Of a stretch of DNA of 64,000 nucleotides, positions 35,046-45,201 are shown one piece after another; positions within the stretch are counted from its first letter, which is position 1, and each line of letters opens with the position of its first letter. Made by a program: the position numbers and the translations under genes. The notes under the pieces were generated by a model that saw nothing but the letters and a program-made list of their open reading frames with translations, was not told where the DNA came from and ran no database searches. The stretch comes from Pannonibacter indicus (lineage in GTDB: Bacteria; Pseudomonadota; Alphaproteobacteria; Rhizobiales; Stappiaceae), in assembly GCF_001418225.1 (NCBI RefSeq), contig NZ_LIPT01000001.1:496001-560000 (forward strand). Reading direction: 5' to 3'.

Positions 35046-36787
35046 CAGTGCGAGTCCCTGCCCACCGGGGCGCCACGGCAGCCCTTGAGGAAGTCAAGAT
35101 CAGCCCCGGTGTCAGCGCCCGTCACATGCTTGTGGTGCAGCATGGCATAGCCGCTGTCCGGCGGGGTGATGCGTGGCGTCCAGGCGGCGAGCCGGCGGTC
35201 CAGCTCTTCCTGCGGAATGTCGAGATGAATGCGGCGTGCTTCCACATCCAGCTCGATGTAGTCGCCATTCTGCACCACGGCCAGAGGGCCGCCAACGGCA
35301 GCTTCCGGAGAGGTGTGCAGCAGCACGGTGCCGAAGGCGGTGCCGGACATGCGGGCGTCGGAAATGCGCACCATGTCGGTGATGCCCTTGCGCAGCACCT
35401 TCGGCGGCAGGCCCATGTTGCCCACCTCGGCCATGCCGGGATAGCCGCGCGGGCCGCAGTTCTTCAGCACCATGACGCAGGTCTCGTCAATGTCGAGGGC
35501 CTCGTCGTTGATCTTGGCCTTGTAGTCGTCGATGTCCTCGAAGACCACGGCCCGGCCACGGTGCTTCATCAGCGACGGCGTGGCGGCGGATGGCTTCAGC
35601 ACCGCGCCCTTCGGCGCCAGATTGCCGCGCAGGACGACGATTCCGCCCGACTGGGTCAGTGCCTTCTCTGCGGGCAGGATCACGTCCTCGTTGTGGTTCA
35701 CAACGTCCTTGACCTGATCCCACATGCTTTCGCCCGACACGGTCAGCGCATCCTTGTGCAGCAGCCCCGCCTCGCCAAGCCGCTTGATCACCACCGGCAG
35801 GCCGCCTGCGTAGAAGAACTCTTCCATCAGGTACTTGCCGGAAGGCATCAGGTTGACGATCGTCGGCACGTCGCGGCCGCAGCGGTCCCAATCGTCCAGC
35901 GACAGGTCGATGCCAACGCGGCCGGCAATCGCCAGCAAGTGGATCACCGCATTGGTCGAGCCGCCGATGGCCGCATTGGTGCGGATGGCATTTTCGAAGG
36001 CCTGCTTGGTCATTACGTCGGAGGGCTTCAGGTCGTCCTTCACCATCTGCACGATGCGGCGGCCGGTCATCTGCGCCATCACGCGGCGGCGGCTGTCCAC
36101 CGCCGGAATGGCGGCATTGCCGGACAGGGCCATGCCGAGCGCTTCGGCCATGCTGGCCATGGTGGAAGCCGTGCCCATGGTGTTGCACGAGCCGGGGCTG
36201 CGCGACATGGAGGCTTCGGCCTCGGCGAATTCGGCAGCGGTCATCTCGCCCGCCTTCACCGCTTCGGAGAACTTCCAAAGATGCGTGCCGGAGCCGACGC
36301 GCTCATTGCGGTAATAGCCGTTGAGCATCGGCCCGCCGGTGACGACGATCGACGGCAGGTTTGTCGAAGCAGCGGCCATCAGCAGGCTGGGCGTGGTCTT
36401 GTCGCAGCCCACCATCAGCACGCAGCCATCCATCGGCTGGCCGCGCATCGCCTCTTCCACCGCCATGGCCGCAAGGTTGCGGAACATCATCGCGGTCGGG
36501 CGGAAGGCGCTCTCGCTGGCGGAAAACACCGGCACTTCCACCGGGAAGCCGCCTGCCTCATAGATGCCGTTCTTCACCCGCTGCGCCAGATCATTGAGAT
36601 GGGCGTTGCACGGGGTCAGTTCGGACCAGGTGTTGAGGATGCCGATGACCGGGCGGCCATCGAACAGGTCATGCGGGAAGCCCTGGTTCTTCATCCAGCC
36701 GCGATGATAGATCGCATCGCGCGACGTGCCGCCGAACCATTCCTGCGAACGGAGCTTGCGGGGCCAGGGAGCGGGTTTGAAGGTCAT
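35045..36787 (-). CDS. L-arabonate dehydratase (IlvD/Edd family)
   Basis: The 580-residue Fe-S dehydratase has the three cluster cysteine segments ELTPCNAHLNDLA, MVGCDKTTPSLLMA and SPGSCNTMGTASTM. Length and the N-terminal LRSQEWFGGTSRDAIYHRGW place it in the sugar-acid dehydratase branch rather than IlvD proper. In this operon it should convert L-arabonate (or galactonate) to the 2-keto-3-deoxy acid. It lies between gguC (7-nt gap) and the dehydrogenase gene. Confidence 0.88.
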   Translation of the reverse strand: MTFKPAPWPRKLRSQEWFGGTSRDAIYHRGWMKNQGFPHDLFDGRPVIGILNTWSELTPCNAHLNDLAQRVKNGIYEAGGFPVEVPVFSASESAFRPTAMMFRNLAAMAVEEAMRGQPMDGCVLMVGCDKTTPSLLMAAASTNLPSIVVTGGPMLNGYYRNERVGSGTHLWKFSEAVKAGEMTAAEFAEAEASMSRSPGSCNTMGTASTMASMAEALGMALSGNAAIPAVDSRRRVMAQMTGRRIVQMVKDDLKPSDVMTKQAFENAIRTNAAIGGSTNAVIHLLAIAGRVGIDLSLDDWDRCGRDVPTIVNLMPSGKYLMEEFFYAGGLPVVIKRLGEAGLLHKDALTVSGESMWDQVKDVVNHNEDVILPAEKALTQSGGIVVLRGNLAPKGAVLKPSAATPSLMKHRGRAVVFEDIDDYKAKINDEALDIDETCVMVLKNCGPRGYPGMAEVGNMGLPPKVLRKGITDMVRISDARMSGTAFGTVLLHTSPEAAVGGPLAVVQNGDYIELDVEARRIHLDIPQEELDRRLAAWTPRITPPDSGYAMLHHKHVTGADTGADLDFLKGCRGAPVGRDSH

Positions 36788-36794
36788 CTCGGTC

Positions 36795-37787
36795 TCACAG
36801 TGCTTTGACGGTCAGGGCGCCGGTCTCTTTGGGCGCGAAGACCAGGGGATTGACGAGCGGAAGACCGAAGCCTTCTGCCTCGATCTCGAAAACATCACCT
36901 GCCTGCGTGCGCACACCATCGGCGAAGGACAGGGTCGCCGTGCCGAACATGTGCACATGCACATCGCCCGGCTGGCGGAACAGGCTATATTTGAAGTGGT
37001 GGTGCTCCAGATTGGCGAGCGTATGGGACATGTTGGCTTCGCCCGACAGGAACGGCTTTTCCCACAGCACCTTGCCATCACGGCGGATGCGGGACGTGCC
37101 GCGCACATCGGCGGGCATGTCACCCACCAGGATTTCCGGGCCGAAGGAGGCATGGCGCAGCTTGGAATGGGCAAGCCACAGATAGTTCACCCGCTCGGTC
37201 ACATGGTCGGAGAATTCGTTGGCCACCGCCCAGCCAACGCGGCAGGGCGTACCATCGGGGGCGATCACATAGATGCCGGCAAGCTCCGGCTCCTCGCCGC
37301 CGTCCTCGGCAAAGCCGGGCGCTTCCAGCGGCTCACCGCTGGCAACGGCGGCAAAGCCGTTGCCCTTGTAGAACCACTCCGGCTGCGCGCCCACAGCGCC
37401 TCTTTCCGGGCGGCCGCCTTCAAGGCCCATGCGGAACATCTTCATGGAATCGGTCAGCGTCTCGGCGCCTTCGAGCTTCGCATGCATGGCATCGCGGGCC
37501 GAAGCCGAACCCAGATGGGTGAGGCCCGTGCCGGTCAGGTGCAGATGCGCCGGATCCGGATGGGTGACCGGCAGCATCAGGCGGCCTTCTACGGCGGCCT
37601 GCGCCAGATCGACGGCCTCGCCAAGGCCGCGCTCTTCGATGACTGCCTTGAGGCCGCGTCCGCTGGAAGCCGCCGCCATGGCCAGTTCATAGGTGCTGGC
37701 CGTGCCGCGCAGGATTGCGGCCTTGTCTCCATCACGAACCACGACGGAGATGGAGCCATCCGGATTGCGGAGCTGGGAAATCAGCAT
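36795..37787 (-). CDS. gguC: GguC / AraD1 family protein, probable 2-keto-3-deoxy-L-arabonate dehydratase
   Basis: The 330-residue protein has a C-terminal fumarylacetoacetate-hydrolase-type fold with GIYVIAPDGTPCRVGWAVAN, SKLRHASFGPEILVGDMPAD and VHVHMFGTATLSFADGV. GguC is the gene that follows gguAB in Agrobacterium. In a pathway that otherwise has dehydrogenase, arabonate dehydratase and oxoglutarate-semialdehyde dehydrogenase, this is the only candidate for the second dehydration. That role is inferred from context and from related AraD1 proteins. Confidence 0.8.
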   Translation of the reverse strand: MLISQLRNPDGSISVVVRDGDKAAILRGTASTYELAMAAASSGRGLKAVIEERGLGEAVDLAQAAVEGRLMLPVTHPDPAHLHLTGTGLTHLGSASARDAMHAKLEGAETLTDSMKMFRMGLEGGRPERGAVGAQPEWFYKGNGFAAVASGEPLEAPGFAEDGGEEPELAGIYVIAPDGTPCRVGWAVANEFSDHVTERVNYLWLAHSKLRHASFGPEILVGDMPADVRGTSRIRRDGKVLWEKPFLSGEANMSHTLANLEHHHFKYSLFRQPGDVHVHMFGTATLSFADGVRTQAGDVFEIEAEGFGLPLVNPLVFAPKETGALTVKAL

Positions 37788-37794
37788 GAAAGCC

Positions 37795-38991
37795 TCACTT
37801 GTTCTTGCTGTAGACGTCGAAGATGACGGCGGCGAGGAGGACGAGGCCGATAATCATCTGCTGATAGTCGATGCCGATGCTCATGATCGACATGCCCATG
37901 TTCATCACGCCCATGAAGAGCGCGCCAATAACCACGCCCATGATCTTGCCGGAGCCGCCCGTCATGGAGGCGCCGCCGATGAAGACCGAGGCGATCGCCA
38001 CCAGCTCGAAGCCCGTGCCGGCCTTCGGCGTTGCCGAGTTGAGGCGGGCCGTCACCATCATGCCGGCGAGCGCGGCCAGAACGCCCATGTTGACGAAGCA
38101 GAAGAACACCAGCCGGTCGGTCTTGATGCCGGAAAGCTTGGCAGCCTTCTCGTTGCCGCCCACCGCATAGATGCGGCGGCCAACCGAAGTGTTTTCAGTC
38201 AGGAAGGCATAGAGCACGGTGAGCAGCGTCACCACCACCAGCACGTTCGGCAGCCCCCGGAACGAGGCCAGCTGATAGCCGACGAAAGCCAGAGCCAGCG
38301 CGATCAGGACATTACGGCCCACAAAGAAGGCCATCGGTTCCTGCACCACGTTGAACTGCTGTTCACGCGCCCGCCCCCGCAGGCCGAAGAAGAACACGGC
38401 AATGATGGCAACGGCGATGACCAGCAGCGTCAGCCCGTGCGGGCGGCCGATGCCCAGCAGATCCGGGATGAAGCCATTGGACATGGCCTGGAATTCCCTC
38501 GGGAAGGGGCCGATGTTCTGCCCGCCGAGCATCCACATGGTGGCACCGCGGAACACCATCATGCCGGCCAGCGTCACGATGAAGGAGGGAATGCGCCAGA
38601 AGGCGATCCAGTAGCCCTGCATGGCGCCGATGATGCCGCCGACGATCAGCGTCAGCGGAATGACCACGTAATAGGGCTGCCCCTGCTGCACAGTCAGCCA
38701 GGCCGCGATGGCGCCGGTGAAAGCTGCGACCGAACCGACCGACAGGTCGATGTGTCCGGCAACGATGACCAGCAGCATTCCCAGCGCCAGAACGATGATA
38801 TGCCCGTTCTGCAGGAACACGTTGGTGATGATCTGCGGCTGCAGGAAGTTGACCGGCTGATCCCGGAGCTGCAGCACGATGGTGAAGAAGGCAACGATGG
38901 CAACCAGCGCCATCAGCATGCCGTTTTCCCTGAGATGTCCGCCCAGAAGCGTGCTCAGATCCTTGCGTTCAGATGCCGTTTGCCCCGCCAT
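37795..38991 (-). CDS. gguB: Multiple-sugar ABC transporter permease
   Basis: Read from [20 protein letters not shown], the 398-residue protein is longer than usual CUT2 permeases and matches the XylH/GguB group: LALGMLLVIVAGHIDLSVGS, WRIPSFIVTLAGMMVFRG and SVFIGGASMTGGSGKIMG. It forms the membrane channel for ChvE-bound sugars. Its ATG overlaps the gguA stop by 1 nt (TGATG), so it is coupled to gguA. Confidence 0.9.
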   Translation of the reverse strand: MAGQTASERKDLSTLLGGHLRENGMLMALVAIVAFFTIVLQLRDQPVNFLQPQIITNVFLQNGHIIVLALGMLLVIVAGHIDLSVGSVAAFTGAIAAWLTVQQGQPYYVVIPLTLIVGGIIGAMQGYWIAFWRIPSFIVTLAGMMVFRGATMWMLGGQNIGPFPREFQAMSNGFIPDLLGIGRPHGLTLLVIAVAIIAVFFFGLRGRAREQQFNVVQEPMAFFVGRNVLIALALAFVGYQLASFRGLPNVLVVVTLLTVLYAFLTENTSVGRRIYAVGGNEKAAKLSGIKTDRLVFFCFVNMGVLAALAGMMVTARLNSATPKAGTGFELVAIASVFIGGASMTGGSGKIMGVVIGALFMGVMNMGMSIMSIGIDYQQMIIGLVLLAAVIFDVYSKNK

Positions 38992-40526
38992 CACGCCACC
39001 TTTTCCTTGTTCGCTGTCTTGAGGATCATGGCCATGATCCGCTCCTGGCTGGCTTCCGCCTTGCCGAGCTCGCCAACGATCCGTCCCTCGTTCATCACAT
39101 AAATGCGGTCGCACATGCCCAGAAGTTCCGGCATCTCCGACGAGATCATGACGACGCCGCGTCCTTGCGCGACCAGCTCGTTCATGATCGTGTAGATTTC
39201 GAACTTGGCGCCCACGTCGATGCCGCGCGTCGGCTCATCCAGGATGAGCACCTGCGGATCGGTGAAGAGCCACTTCGACAGCACCACCTTCTGCTGGTTT
39301 CCGCCCGAAAGATTCACCGCCTTCTGGTGGACGCCCGGGGTGCGGATGGACATGGCGCGGCGGTATTCTTCCGCGACCTTCTTCTCCCGGTGCTTGTCCA
39401 GAATGCCCTTGGTGGCAATGCCTGCCAGATTGGCGAGGCTGATGTTGCGAACGATCGGCTCGTCCAGGATCAGCCCAAGTTCCTTGCGGTCTTCCGTCAC
39501 ATAGGCGAGCCCCGCGTCCACGGCCTTCGACACGGTTGAGGTATCGACCTCCTTGCCGCGCATGCGGACAGAGCCGGAGATGTTGCGGCCATAGGCCTTG
39601 CCGAAGATGCTCATCGCCAGTTCGGTGCGGCCGGAGCCCATCAGACCGGCAATGCCGACGATCTCGCCCTGACGGACGGTGAAGGCCGCATCCGAAATGA
39701 CCTGGCGCTCGCGCACTTCCGGATGCCAGACGTTCCAGCCCGACACTTCCATCAGTATCTCGCCGGGCTTGTGCTCCCGGTCCGGATAGCGGTGCGCCAT
39801 GTCGCGGCCCACCATGTCACGGATGATCCGCTCTTCCGAGATATCCGCCCGGTCGATCGTGGACACGGTCGTGCCGTCGCGCAGGATGGTGATGCGGTCG
39901 GCAACGCGGGAAATCTCGTTGAGCTTGTGCGAGATCAGGATGGAGGTCACCCCTTGCGCCTTCAGCTCCAGCATCAGATCGAGCAGCTTCTGGCTGTCGT
40001 TCTCCTGCAATGCCGCCGTCGGCTCATCCAGGATGAGCAGCCGCACGTCCTTGGCCAGTGCCTTGGCTATTTCGACAAGCTGCTGCTTGCCGACACCCAG
40101 CTTCTCCACCTTGGTGGCCGGAGATTCGCTGAGGCCCACCTTCTTCAGATATTCAGCCGTGCGCGAGAAGGTCTGCGGCCAGTTGATCACGCCATTGGTG
40201 GCCACCTCGTTGCCGAGAAACAGGTTCTCGGCGATGGACAGGAGCGGCACCAGCGCCAGTTCCTGGTGAATGATAATGATGCCCTTGGCTTCGCTGTCCT
40301 TGATGGAGCGCATCTGCAGCGTCTCGCCGGCATAGATGATATCGCCCTCATAGGAGCCGTAGCCATAAACGCCGGACAGCACCTTCATCAAAGTGCTCTT
40401 GCCCGCGCCGTTTTCGCCGCATATGGCGTGAATTTCGCCCTCTTCCACGGTCAGATTCACCCGGTCAAGCGCCTTGACGCCGGGGAAGACCTTGGAGATG
40501 CCGCGCATTTCCAGAAGGGTTGCCAT
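38991..40526 (-). CDS. gguA: Multiple-sugar ABC transporter ATPase (dual domain)
   Basis: The 511-residue protein has two ATPase domains: GENGAGKST and [11 protein letters not shown] in the first, and [19 protein letters not shown] and [12 protein letters not shown] in the second. It is of the XylG/GguA type and drives import by GguB. It follows chvE after 95 nt that include a large hairpin. Confidence 0.92.
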   Translation of the reverse strand: MATLLEMRGISKVFPGVKALDRVNLTVEEGEIHAICGENGAGKSTLMKVLSGVYGYGSYEGDIIYAGETLQMRSIKDSEAKGIIIIHQELALVPLLSIAENLFLGNEVATNGVINWPQTFSRTAEYLKKVGLSESPATKVEKLGVGKQQLVEIAKALAKDVRLLILDEPTAALQENDSQKLLDLMLELKAQGVTSILISHKLNEISRVADRITILRDGTTVSTIDRADISEERIIRDMVGRDMAHRYPDREHKPGEILMEVSGWNVWHPEVRERQVISDAAFTVRQGEIVGIAGLMGSGRTELAMSIFGKAYGRNISGSVRMRGKEVDTSTVSKAVDAGLAYVTEDRKELGLILDEPIVRNISLANLAGIATKGILDKHREKKVAEEYRRAMSIRTPGVHQKAVNLSGGNQQKVVLSKWLFTDPQVLILDEPTRGIDVGAKFEIYTIMNELVAQGRGVVMISSEMPELLGMCDRIYVMNEGRIVGELGKAEASQERIMAMILKTANKEKVA

Positions 40527-40566
40527 CGAACCTCTCAGAGGAGCCTTGCAGGGGGAACCTTGCAGG

Positions 40567-40609
40567 ATGCAGGAAGCCCGCCCCGGTCTCAGCGGAGCGG
40601 GCCCTGCAT
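40567..40609 (-). promoter_or_regulatory. Large intercistronic hairpin between chvE and gguA
   Basis: ATGCAGG (40567-40573) pairs with CCTGCAT (40603-40609). After a 2-nt bulge, GCCCGCCCCG (40576-40585) pairs with CGGAGCGGGC (40593-40602) with one mismatch. The whole is about 16 bp of stem with a 7-nt loop, 13 nt beyond the chvE stop. It lacks a T-run, which suits differential stability of chvE versus gguAB message. Confidence 0.65.
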
Positions 40610-40621
40610 GCGGATGTCATA

Positions 40622-41707
40622 TCATTTCAGCTGATCGGCGGTGTAGTAGCCGGAGCCGACAAGGACCTCTTCATAGTTGCTGGCATCAACCGAAACCGGC
40701 TCGAGCAGGTAGGACGGCACCACCTTGACGCCATTGTCATAGGTCGTGGTGTCGTTGATTTCCGGCTCGGAACCGCCCAGCAGGGCTTCGGCCATGCCAA
40801 CGGTGACACGGGCCAGCTCGCGGGTGTCCTTGAACACCGTGGAATACTGCTCACCGGCAATCATCGACTTCACTGAGGGAATCTCAGCGTCCTGACCGGT
40901 AACGATCGGCATCTTCAGGTCGCCGGAACCGTATCCCACGCCCTTGAGCGAGGACAGTATGCCGATGGACAGGCCGTCATAGGGAGACAGCACGCCGTTC
41001 ACCTGGCGGCTGCCATAGTTGGCGGAGAGCAGGTTATCCATGCGGGCCTGAGCCACGGCACCGTCCCAGCGCAGGGTGCCGACAACATCCATGCCCATCT
41101 GGCCGGACGGGATGGCAACCTGACCGGAATCGATCAGCGGCTGCAGAACGGACATGGCGCCGTTGTAGAAGAAGTAGGCGTTGTTATCGTCAGGCGAGCC
41201 GCCGAACAGCTCCACGTTCCACGGCTTGGTATCCGGGAACCGCTCCTTCAGGCCCTTCACCAGGCTTTCGGCCTGCTGCACGCCGACCTTGAAATTGTCG
41301 AAGGTGGCGTAATAGTCGACGTTACCGCTGTCGCGGATCAGGCGGTCATAGGCGATCACCTTGATGCCGGCCGCATTGGCGTTCTCCAGCGCGTTCGACA
41401 GGGTGGTGCCATCGATGGCGGCAATCACGAGCACATCCACCCCTTTGGTGATCATGTTTTCGATCTGCGCCAGCTGGTTCGGGATGTCATCTTCTGCGTA
41501 CTGAAGATCGGTCTGGAAACCGGCCTTCTGGAACTGCTCAACCATCGAGTTGCCGTCGGAAATCCAGCGGGCGGACGACTTGGTCGGCATCGAAATACCA
41601 ATGGACCCCTTGTCCTGTGCGAGGACGCTGGACGTCATCATGGCCGGAGCAGAAAGCAGGGTGCCAGCAAGGGTCAGTGCCATGAAGGCGCGTTTCGTCA
41701 GTTTCAT
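40622..41707 (-). CDS. chvE: Multiple-sugar-binding periplasmic protein ChvE
   Basis: Read from [20 protein letters not shown], the 361-residue protein has a Sec signal peptide and extensive similarity to Agrobacterium Chv[58 protein letters not shown] and [12 protein letters not shown]. It binds arabinose, galactose, glucose, xylose and related sugars; in Agrobacterium it also signals to VirA, which is not present here. GGAGGAAAC just upstream of the ATG sets the start. It heads the minus-strand operon and is divergent from a LysR gene. Confidence 0.93.
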   Translation of the reverse strand: MKLTKRAFMALTLAGTLLSAPAMMTSSVLAQDKGSIGISMPTKSSARWISDGNSMVEQFQKAGFQTDLQYAEDDIPNQLAQIENMITKGVDVLVIAAIDGTTLSNALENANAAGIKVIAYDRLIRDSGNVDYYATFDNFKVGVQQAESLVKGLKERFPDTKPWNVELFGGSPDDNNAYFFYNGAMSVLQPLIDSGQVAIPSGQMGMDVVGTLRWDGAVAQARMDNLLSANYGSRQVNGVLSPYDGLSIGILSSLKGVGYGSGDLKMPIVTGQDAEIPSVKSMIAGEQYSTVFKDTRELARVTVGMAEALLGGSEPEINDTTTYDNGVKVVPSYLLEPVSVDASNYEEVLVGSGYYTADQLK

Positions 41708-41831
41708 ATCAGTTTCCTCCCCCGCCCTAAGCGCATAGGGCGTCAAATGGTCTTTGGCCCCGCCGCTTCTCCGCAGCTTGGGGTCCATTCACCGCGGGAA
41801 GGCTTGCACCGGCCAAACATAACTGTCAAAT

Positions 41832-41844
41832 TCGATTATATCGA
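41832..41844. promoter_or_regulatory. Candidate LysR (GbpR) operator
   Basis: TCGAT-TAT-ATCGA is a 13-bp palindrome in an AT-rich stretch between chvE and the divergent LysR gene, 20 nt before the LysR start. LysR sites are dyads of about this size, often with a T-N11-A core. Assignment is by position. Confidence 0.4.
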
Positions 41845-41864
41845 TCAAATATAGCAAATCAGAT

Positions 41865-42815
41865 ATGAATAACTCCTTCCGCACCAGCAGCCTGCACCAG
41901 CGCGGCCTGAAACTGTCACATCTTCGGCTGATGGCCACTTTGGGCGAGCGGCCGCAGGTCAGCGTCGCCGCAACACTTCTGGGGATGACGCAGCCTGCCG
42001 CCTCCCGCCTGCTTGCGGACGTGGAGCGCATCATCGGCCAGCCAGTGCACCAGCGCGAGGGGCGCGGCCTCTCGCTGACCAGCAGCGGACAGGCGCTGGC
42101 CCGCCGTGCCGCCCGCATCCTGCAGGAGCTGGATGACGCGGGCCGGGAAATCGAGGAACTGGCGGAAGGCAGCAAGGGCGAGGTGCGCATCGGCTCGGTG
42201 ACGGCTCCGTCCATCGAGCACGTGCTGCCGGCCGTCCAGAGGGCGCGCGAGCTCAATCCAGGCCTGCTGATCGAAGTGATCGTCGATACGTCCGACAATC
42301 TGTGCAAGGCGCTGATGGCGGGCCGGATCGACTTTGCCGTGGGGCGCCTCGTCGGCATCAGCGATCCCACGCTGGTGGAGATGGAGGTGATGGAGCCAGA
42401 GCCTGTCAGCCTGATGGTCCGGCTTGACCATCCACTTCTGCGGTCGGGCAATGCGGCCCTCGAAGACATTATCCGGCACGACTGGGTGATGCCAAGCCCC
42501 GACAGCGTGCTGGGCCGCGCCGTCATCCGCCGTCTGAGCAGCCTTGGGCTCCCCCCGCCGCGCCAGCAGCTCTCCACCGCATCCTTCCTGCTGACGCTCG
42601 CCATCATCCGCGGCAGCGATTCCATCGCACCTGTCGCCAAAGCCGTCGCCGACGCCTTTGCCCAGGACGAAGGCACCGTTTACGGCGTGCTGCCCGTGGA
42701 ACTGGGCATCGAGGTGGAACCCTACGGCCTCATCCGCCGCAGCGGCAGCACGCTGACGCCCGCCGCCAGCAAGATCGCCGGTCTCATCCTCGAAGGCAGC
42801 CGGGCCAAGCGCTAG
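41865..42815 (+). CDS. gbpR: LysR-family regulator, GbpR-like
   Basis: The 316-residue protein has an N-terminal LysR helix-turn-helix (residues about 17-80, VSVAATLLGMTQPAASRLLA) and an effector domain beginning GEVRIGSVTAPSIEHVLP. In Agrobacterium, GbpR lies next to chvE in divergent orientation and controls it in response to arabinose, galactose and fucose; the same arrangement is seen here. I see no clear ribosome-binding site before the ATG (AGCAAATCAGAT), so translation may be weak. Confidence 0.85.
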   Translation: MNNSFRTSSLHQRGLKLSHLRLMATLGERPQVSVAATLLGMTQPAASRLLADVERIIGQPVHQREGRGLSLTSSGQALARRAARILQELDDAGREIEELAEGSKGEVRIGSVTAPSIEHVLPAVQRARELNPGLLIEVIVDTSDNLCKALMAGRIDFAVGRLVGISDPTLVEMEVMEPEPVSLMVRLDHPLLRSGNAALEDIIRHDWVMPSPDSVLGRAVIRRLSSLGLPPPRQQLSTASFLLTLAIIRGSDSIAPVAKAVADAFAQDEGTVYGVLPVELGIEVEPYGLIRRSGSTLTPAASKIAGLILEGSRAKR

Positions 42816-42972
42816 ACGCTCAAATTGCAGGCATCCCAGATGCCTGCCGCACCCACTGATTCCCATGCAATAGTCGCGTCCATCCAGGCGGTTTCCGGTC
42901 CCCGCCGGAGGTTTTGCCCCGCTGCGGGACGAGCGGATATCAGCCATGGCAAAATATGTGCAACAGCCTCAG

Positions 42973-43000
42973 TTGACATAATGGTATATTTTCATATCAA
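42973..43000 (+). promoter_or_regulatory. Putative promoter and operator of the GntR gene
   Basis: TTGACA (42973-42978), a 16-bp spacer and TATCAA (42995-43000) resemble a sigma-70 promoter 29 nt before the GntR start. The spacer reads TAATGGTATATTTTCA, with GGTAT/ATATC in loose dyad, as in HutC-type GntR operators. Autoregulation is inferred. The rest of 42816-42972 shows no gene. Confidence 0.4.
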
Positions 43001-43028
43001 CTTGAGACGTTCGGGAGAGGACAGCCTG

Positions 43029-43883
43029 ATGCAAGACGCAACAAACACGCCAGATACCGGAGCTGAAACCGGAGAGCCCAGGGCAACGGCCCGGCTCAAC
43101 ATGGCTGGCCGCGTCCCGCTCTATCACCAGATCTTCATGATCCTGCGGAACCGGATCTACACAGGCGAGCTGGCCGAAGGGCAGCTTGTGCCTTCCGAGC
43201 AGGATCTCACCAACGAGTTCGGCGTCTCCCGCATCACCGCCAAGCGTGCCCTGAACGAGCTGGCGGATGCCGGGCTGGTGGTGCGCGAACGCGGACGCGG
43301 CACCCGTGTTTTGCAGCGCCCGCCCTCACCGGCTGTCACCTCGTCCATTGAAGGCTGGCTTGAGAACATCTCCCTCATGGGCCTTTCCACCGAGGCAACC
43401 GTGCTGGAGTTCAGCTATCTGCCCGCCAGTGAGGACATTGCCCATGCTCTGGAAATGGAGCCGGGCGGCGAGGTGCAGCGCGCCGTGCGTGTACGCCGCC
43501 TCAATGGCGAGCCCATGTCCTATCTCGTCACCTATGTGCCCGGCGATATCGGGCGCAATTACGAGCATGAAGAGCTGAACCGCATTCCGCTGCTGCATCT
43601 TCTGGAGCGCGCGGGCGTGGCAGTGGCTTCTGCCCGCCAGACCATTTCCGCAACGCTGGCTGAGGCCGATGTGGCCGGTGCGCTCGATATCCACGCCGGC
43701 GCCCCGCTGATCGAGGTGCGCCGCGTGGTGCGCGACAGCACCGAGCGGCCTGTTGAGTACATCCGGGTTCTCTACAGGCCCGATCTCTACCGTTTCGAAA
43801 TGTCCATGCGGCGGGTCACCGGTGACGGCAGCCCGCGGTGGACCACAACAAGCTCCGCGCCGGTCCCGGCCGGCGGGGGATAA
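43029..43883 (+). CDS. GntR-family (HutC subfamily) regulator
   Basis: Read from MQDATNTPDTGAETGEP, the 284-residue protein has an N-terminal winged helix-turn-helix (about residues 28-95, with VPSEQDLTNEFGVSRITAKR) and a C-terminal UTRA effector domain with IRVLYRPDLYRFEMSM. GGGAGAGGA lies before the ATG. It is 59 nt upstream of the transporter and catabolic genes on the same strand, so it probably represses this operon until its ligand, likely the transported compound or a metabolite, is present. Confidence 0.88.
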   Translation: MQDATNTPDTGAETGEPRATARLNMAGRVPLYHQIFMILRNRIYTGELAEGQLVPSEQDLTNEFGVSRITAKRALNELADAGLVVRERGRGTRVLQRPPSPAVTSSIEGWLENISLMGLSTEATVLEFSYLPASEDIAHALEMEPGGEVQRAVRVRRLNGEPMSYLVTYVPGDIGRNYEHEELNRIPLLHLLERAGVAVASARQTISATLAEADVAGALDIHAGAPLIEVRRVVRDSTERPVEYIRVLYRPDLYRFEMSMRRVTGDGSPRWTTTSSAPVPAGGG

Positions 43884-43942
43884 AAGCTAGGGGATTCCGG
43901 GGATCTGACAGCTGCGGGATGCAGCGTGTCCGGGAGACAGAC

Positions 43943-45178
43943 ATGACTGAGAAGGTTGGAACTGGTGAACTGAGACGGCGTGATTTTCTGGCAGCAACCG
44001 GCGCAGCGGCCCTTGCCGCGGGCGTCAGCGGCTTTCCTGCCGTGCTGCGGGCCCAGCCCGCATCCGTAAAGATCGGCCTCATTCATCCCGTATCGGGATT
44101 TGTTGCCTTCTCCGGCACCCAGTGCCGCGAGGGCGCGATGATGGCGATTGAGGACATCAACGCGGCAGGCGGCATCAAGTCACTGGGCGGCGCCAAGCTG
44201 GAAGCTCTGCTGTCGGACAGCCAGGGCAAGCCGGAGATCGGCGCGGCAGAGGTGACCAAGCTGGCAGAAGCTGGCGTTGACGGCATCGTTGCGGGCTACT
44301 CTTCCGCCATCTCGCTGGCGACCTCGCAGGAAGCAGCCAAGACCAACATTCCCCACGTGGTGGACGTTGGCGTTGCCGACAACATCATGTCCCGTGGCCT
44401 GACCAACACGTTCCGGTTCAGCCCCGGCTACGGCGCCTGCGCGGACTTCGCGATCAGCAACCTGGCCGCCCTCAACAGCCTGACCTCTTCCCCGTCCAAG
44501 ACGGCGATGATCATCCACGAGGAATCCCTCTTCGGCACCGGCACGGCGGAACTGCTGTCCAAGCGCCTGCCGGAAATCGGCATCGAGGTGATCGAGGTCA
44601 TCAAGCATGCCAACCCGACCCGCGACTTCACCAACATCGTGCTGCAGCTGAAGTCGAAGAAGCCGGACCTGATCATTCCGGCGAACTACTACAACGAATA
44701 TGTCCTTCTGGCCCGCTCCATGCGCCAGCAGAAGGTCGAGGCCAAGGGCATCTATTCGGTGCTCGGCGGCGCTGCCTCAAACTACAAGTTCGTCAAGGAA
44801 TTCCCGGAAGCGGCTGACCTGATCATGGATTGCAACCATTGGTTCAATCCGAGGTCCGAAGTGGCCCTGAAGCGCAAGGCCGCAGCCGAAGCAAAGGGGC
44901 TCATCTACACCTACGAGGTGTTCCTGACCTACAACGCGGTGCTCGCCCTGGCCGATGCCTATGAGCGCGCCGGCACGACGGACAAAGCTGCCGTCAATGC
45001 GGCCCTCGCCGCCTCCACTCTGGACATGTCCTTCATGCCCTACAAGGAGACGCAGATGATCAACGGCCAGAACGTTGGTGCCCTGCCGGTGAACACGCAG
45101 ATCCAGAAGGGTGAGATCGAGGTGATATTCCCGCAGAACTTCGCCTCCGCCATGCCCGTCTATCCGATGAACGGATAA
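43943..45178 (+). CDS. Branched-chain amino acid/amide-type ABC transporter binding protein
   Basis: Read from MTEKVGTGELRRRDFLAATG, the 411-residue protein has a twin-arginine leader (RRRDFLAATGAAALAAGVSG) and the LivJ/AmiC-type fold: VKIGLIHPVSGFVAFSGTQC, MIIHEESLFGTGTAELLSKR and YKETQMINGQNVGALPVNTQ. It binds the substrate in the periplasm for the LivHMGF-like subunits that follow. Given the HyuAB and hydratase/lyase genes downstream, the ligand is more likely a small heterocycle, amide or diacid than leucine. Confidence 0.88.
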   Translation: MTEKVGTGELRRRDFLAATGAAALAAGVSGFPAVLRAQPASVKIGLIHPVSGFVAFSGTQCREGAMMAIEDINAAGGIKSLGGAKLEALLSDSQGKPEIGAAEVTKLAEAGVDGIVAGYSSAISLATSQEAAKTNIPHVVDVGVADNIMSRGLTNTFRFSPGYGACADFAISNLAALNSLTSSPSKTAMIIHEESLFGTGTAELLSKRLPEIGIEVIEVIKHANPTRDFTNIVLQLKSKKPDLIIPANYYNEYVLLARSMRQQKVEAKGIYSVLGGAASNYKFVKEFPEAADLIMDCNHWFNPRSEVALKRKAAAEAKGLIYTYEVFLTYNAVLALADAYERAGTTDKAAVNAALAASTLDMSFMPYKETQMINGQNVGALPVNTQIQKGEIEVIFPQNFASAMPVYPMNG

Positions 45179-45201
45179 GCAAGGCGCCCCTGCATCTGGC
45201 T

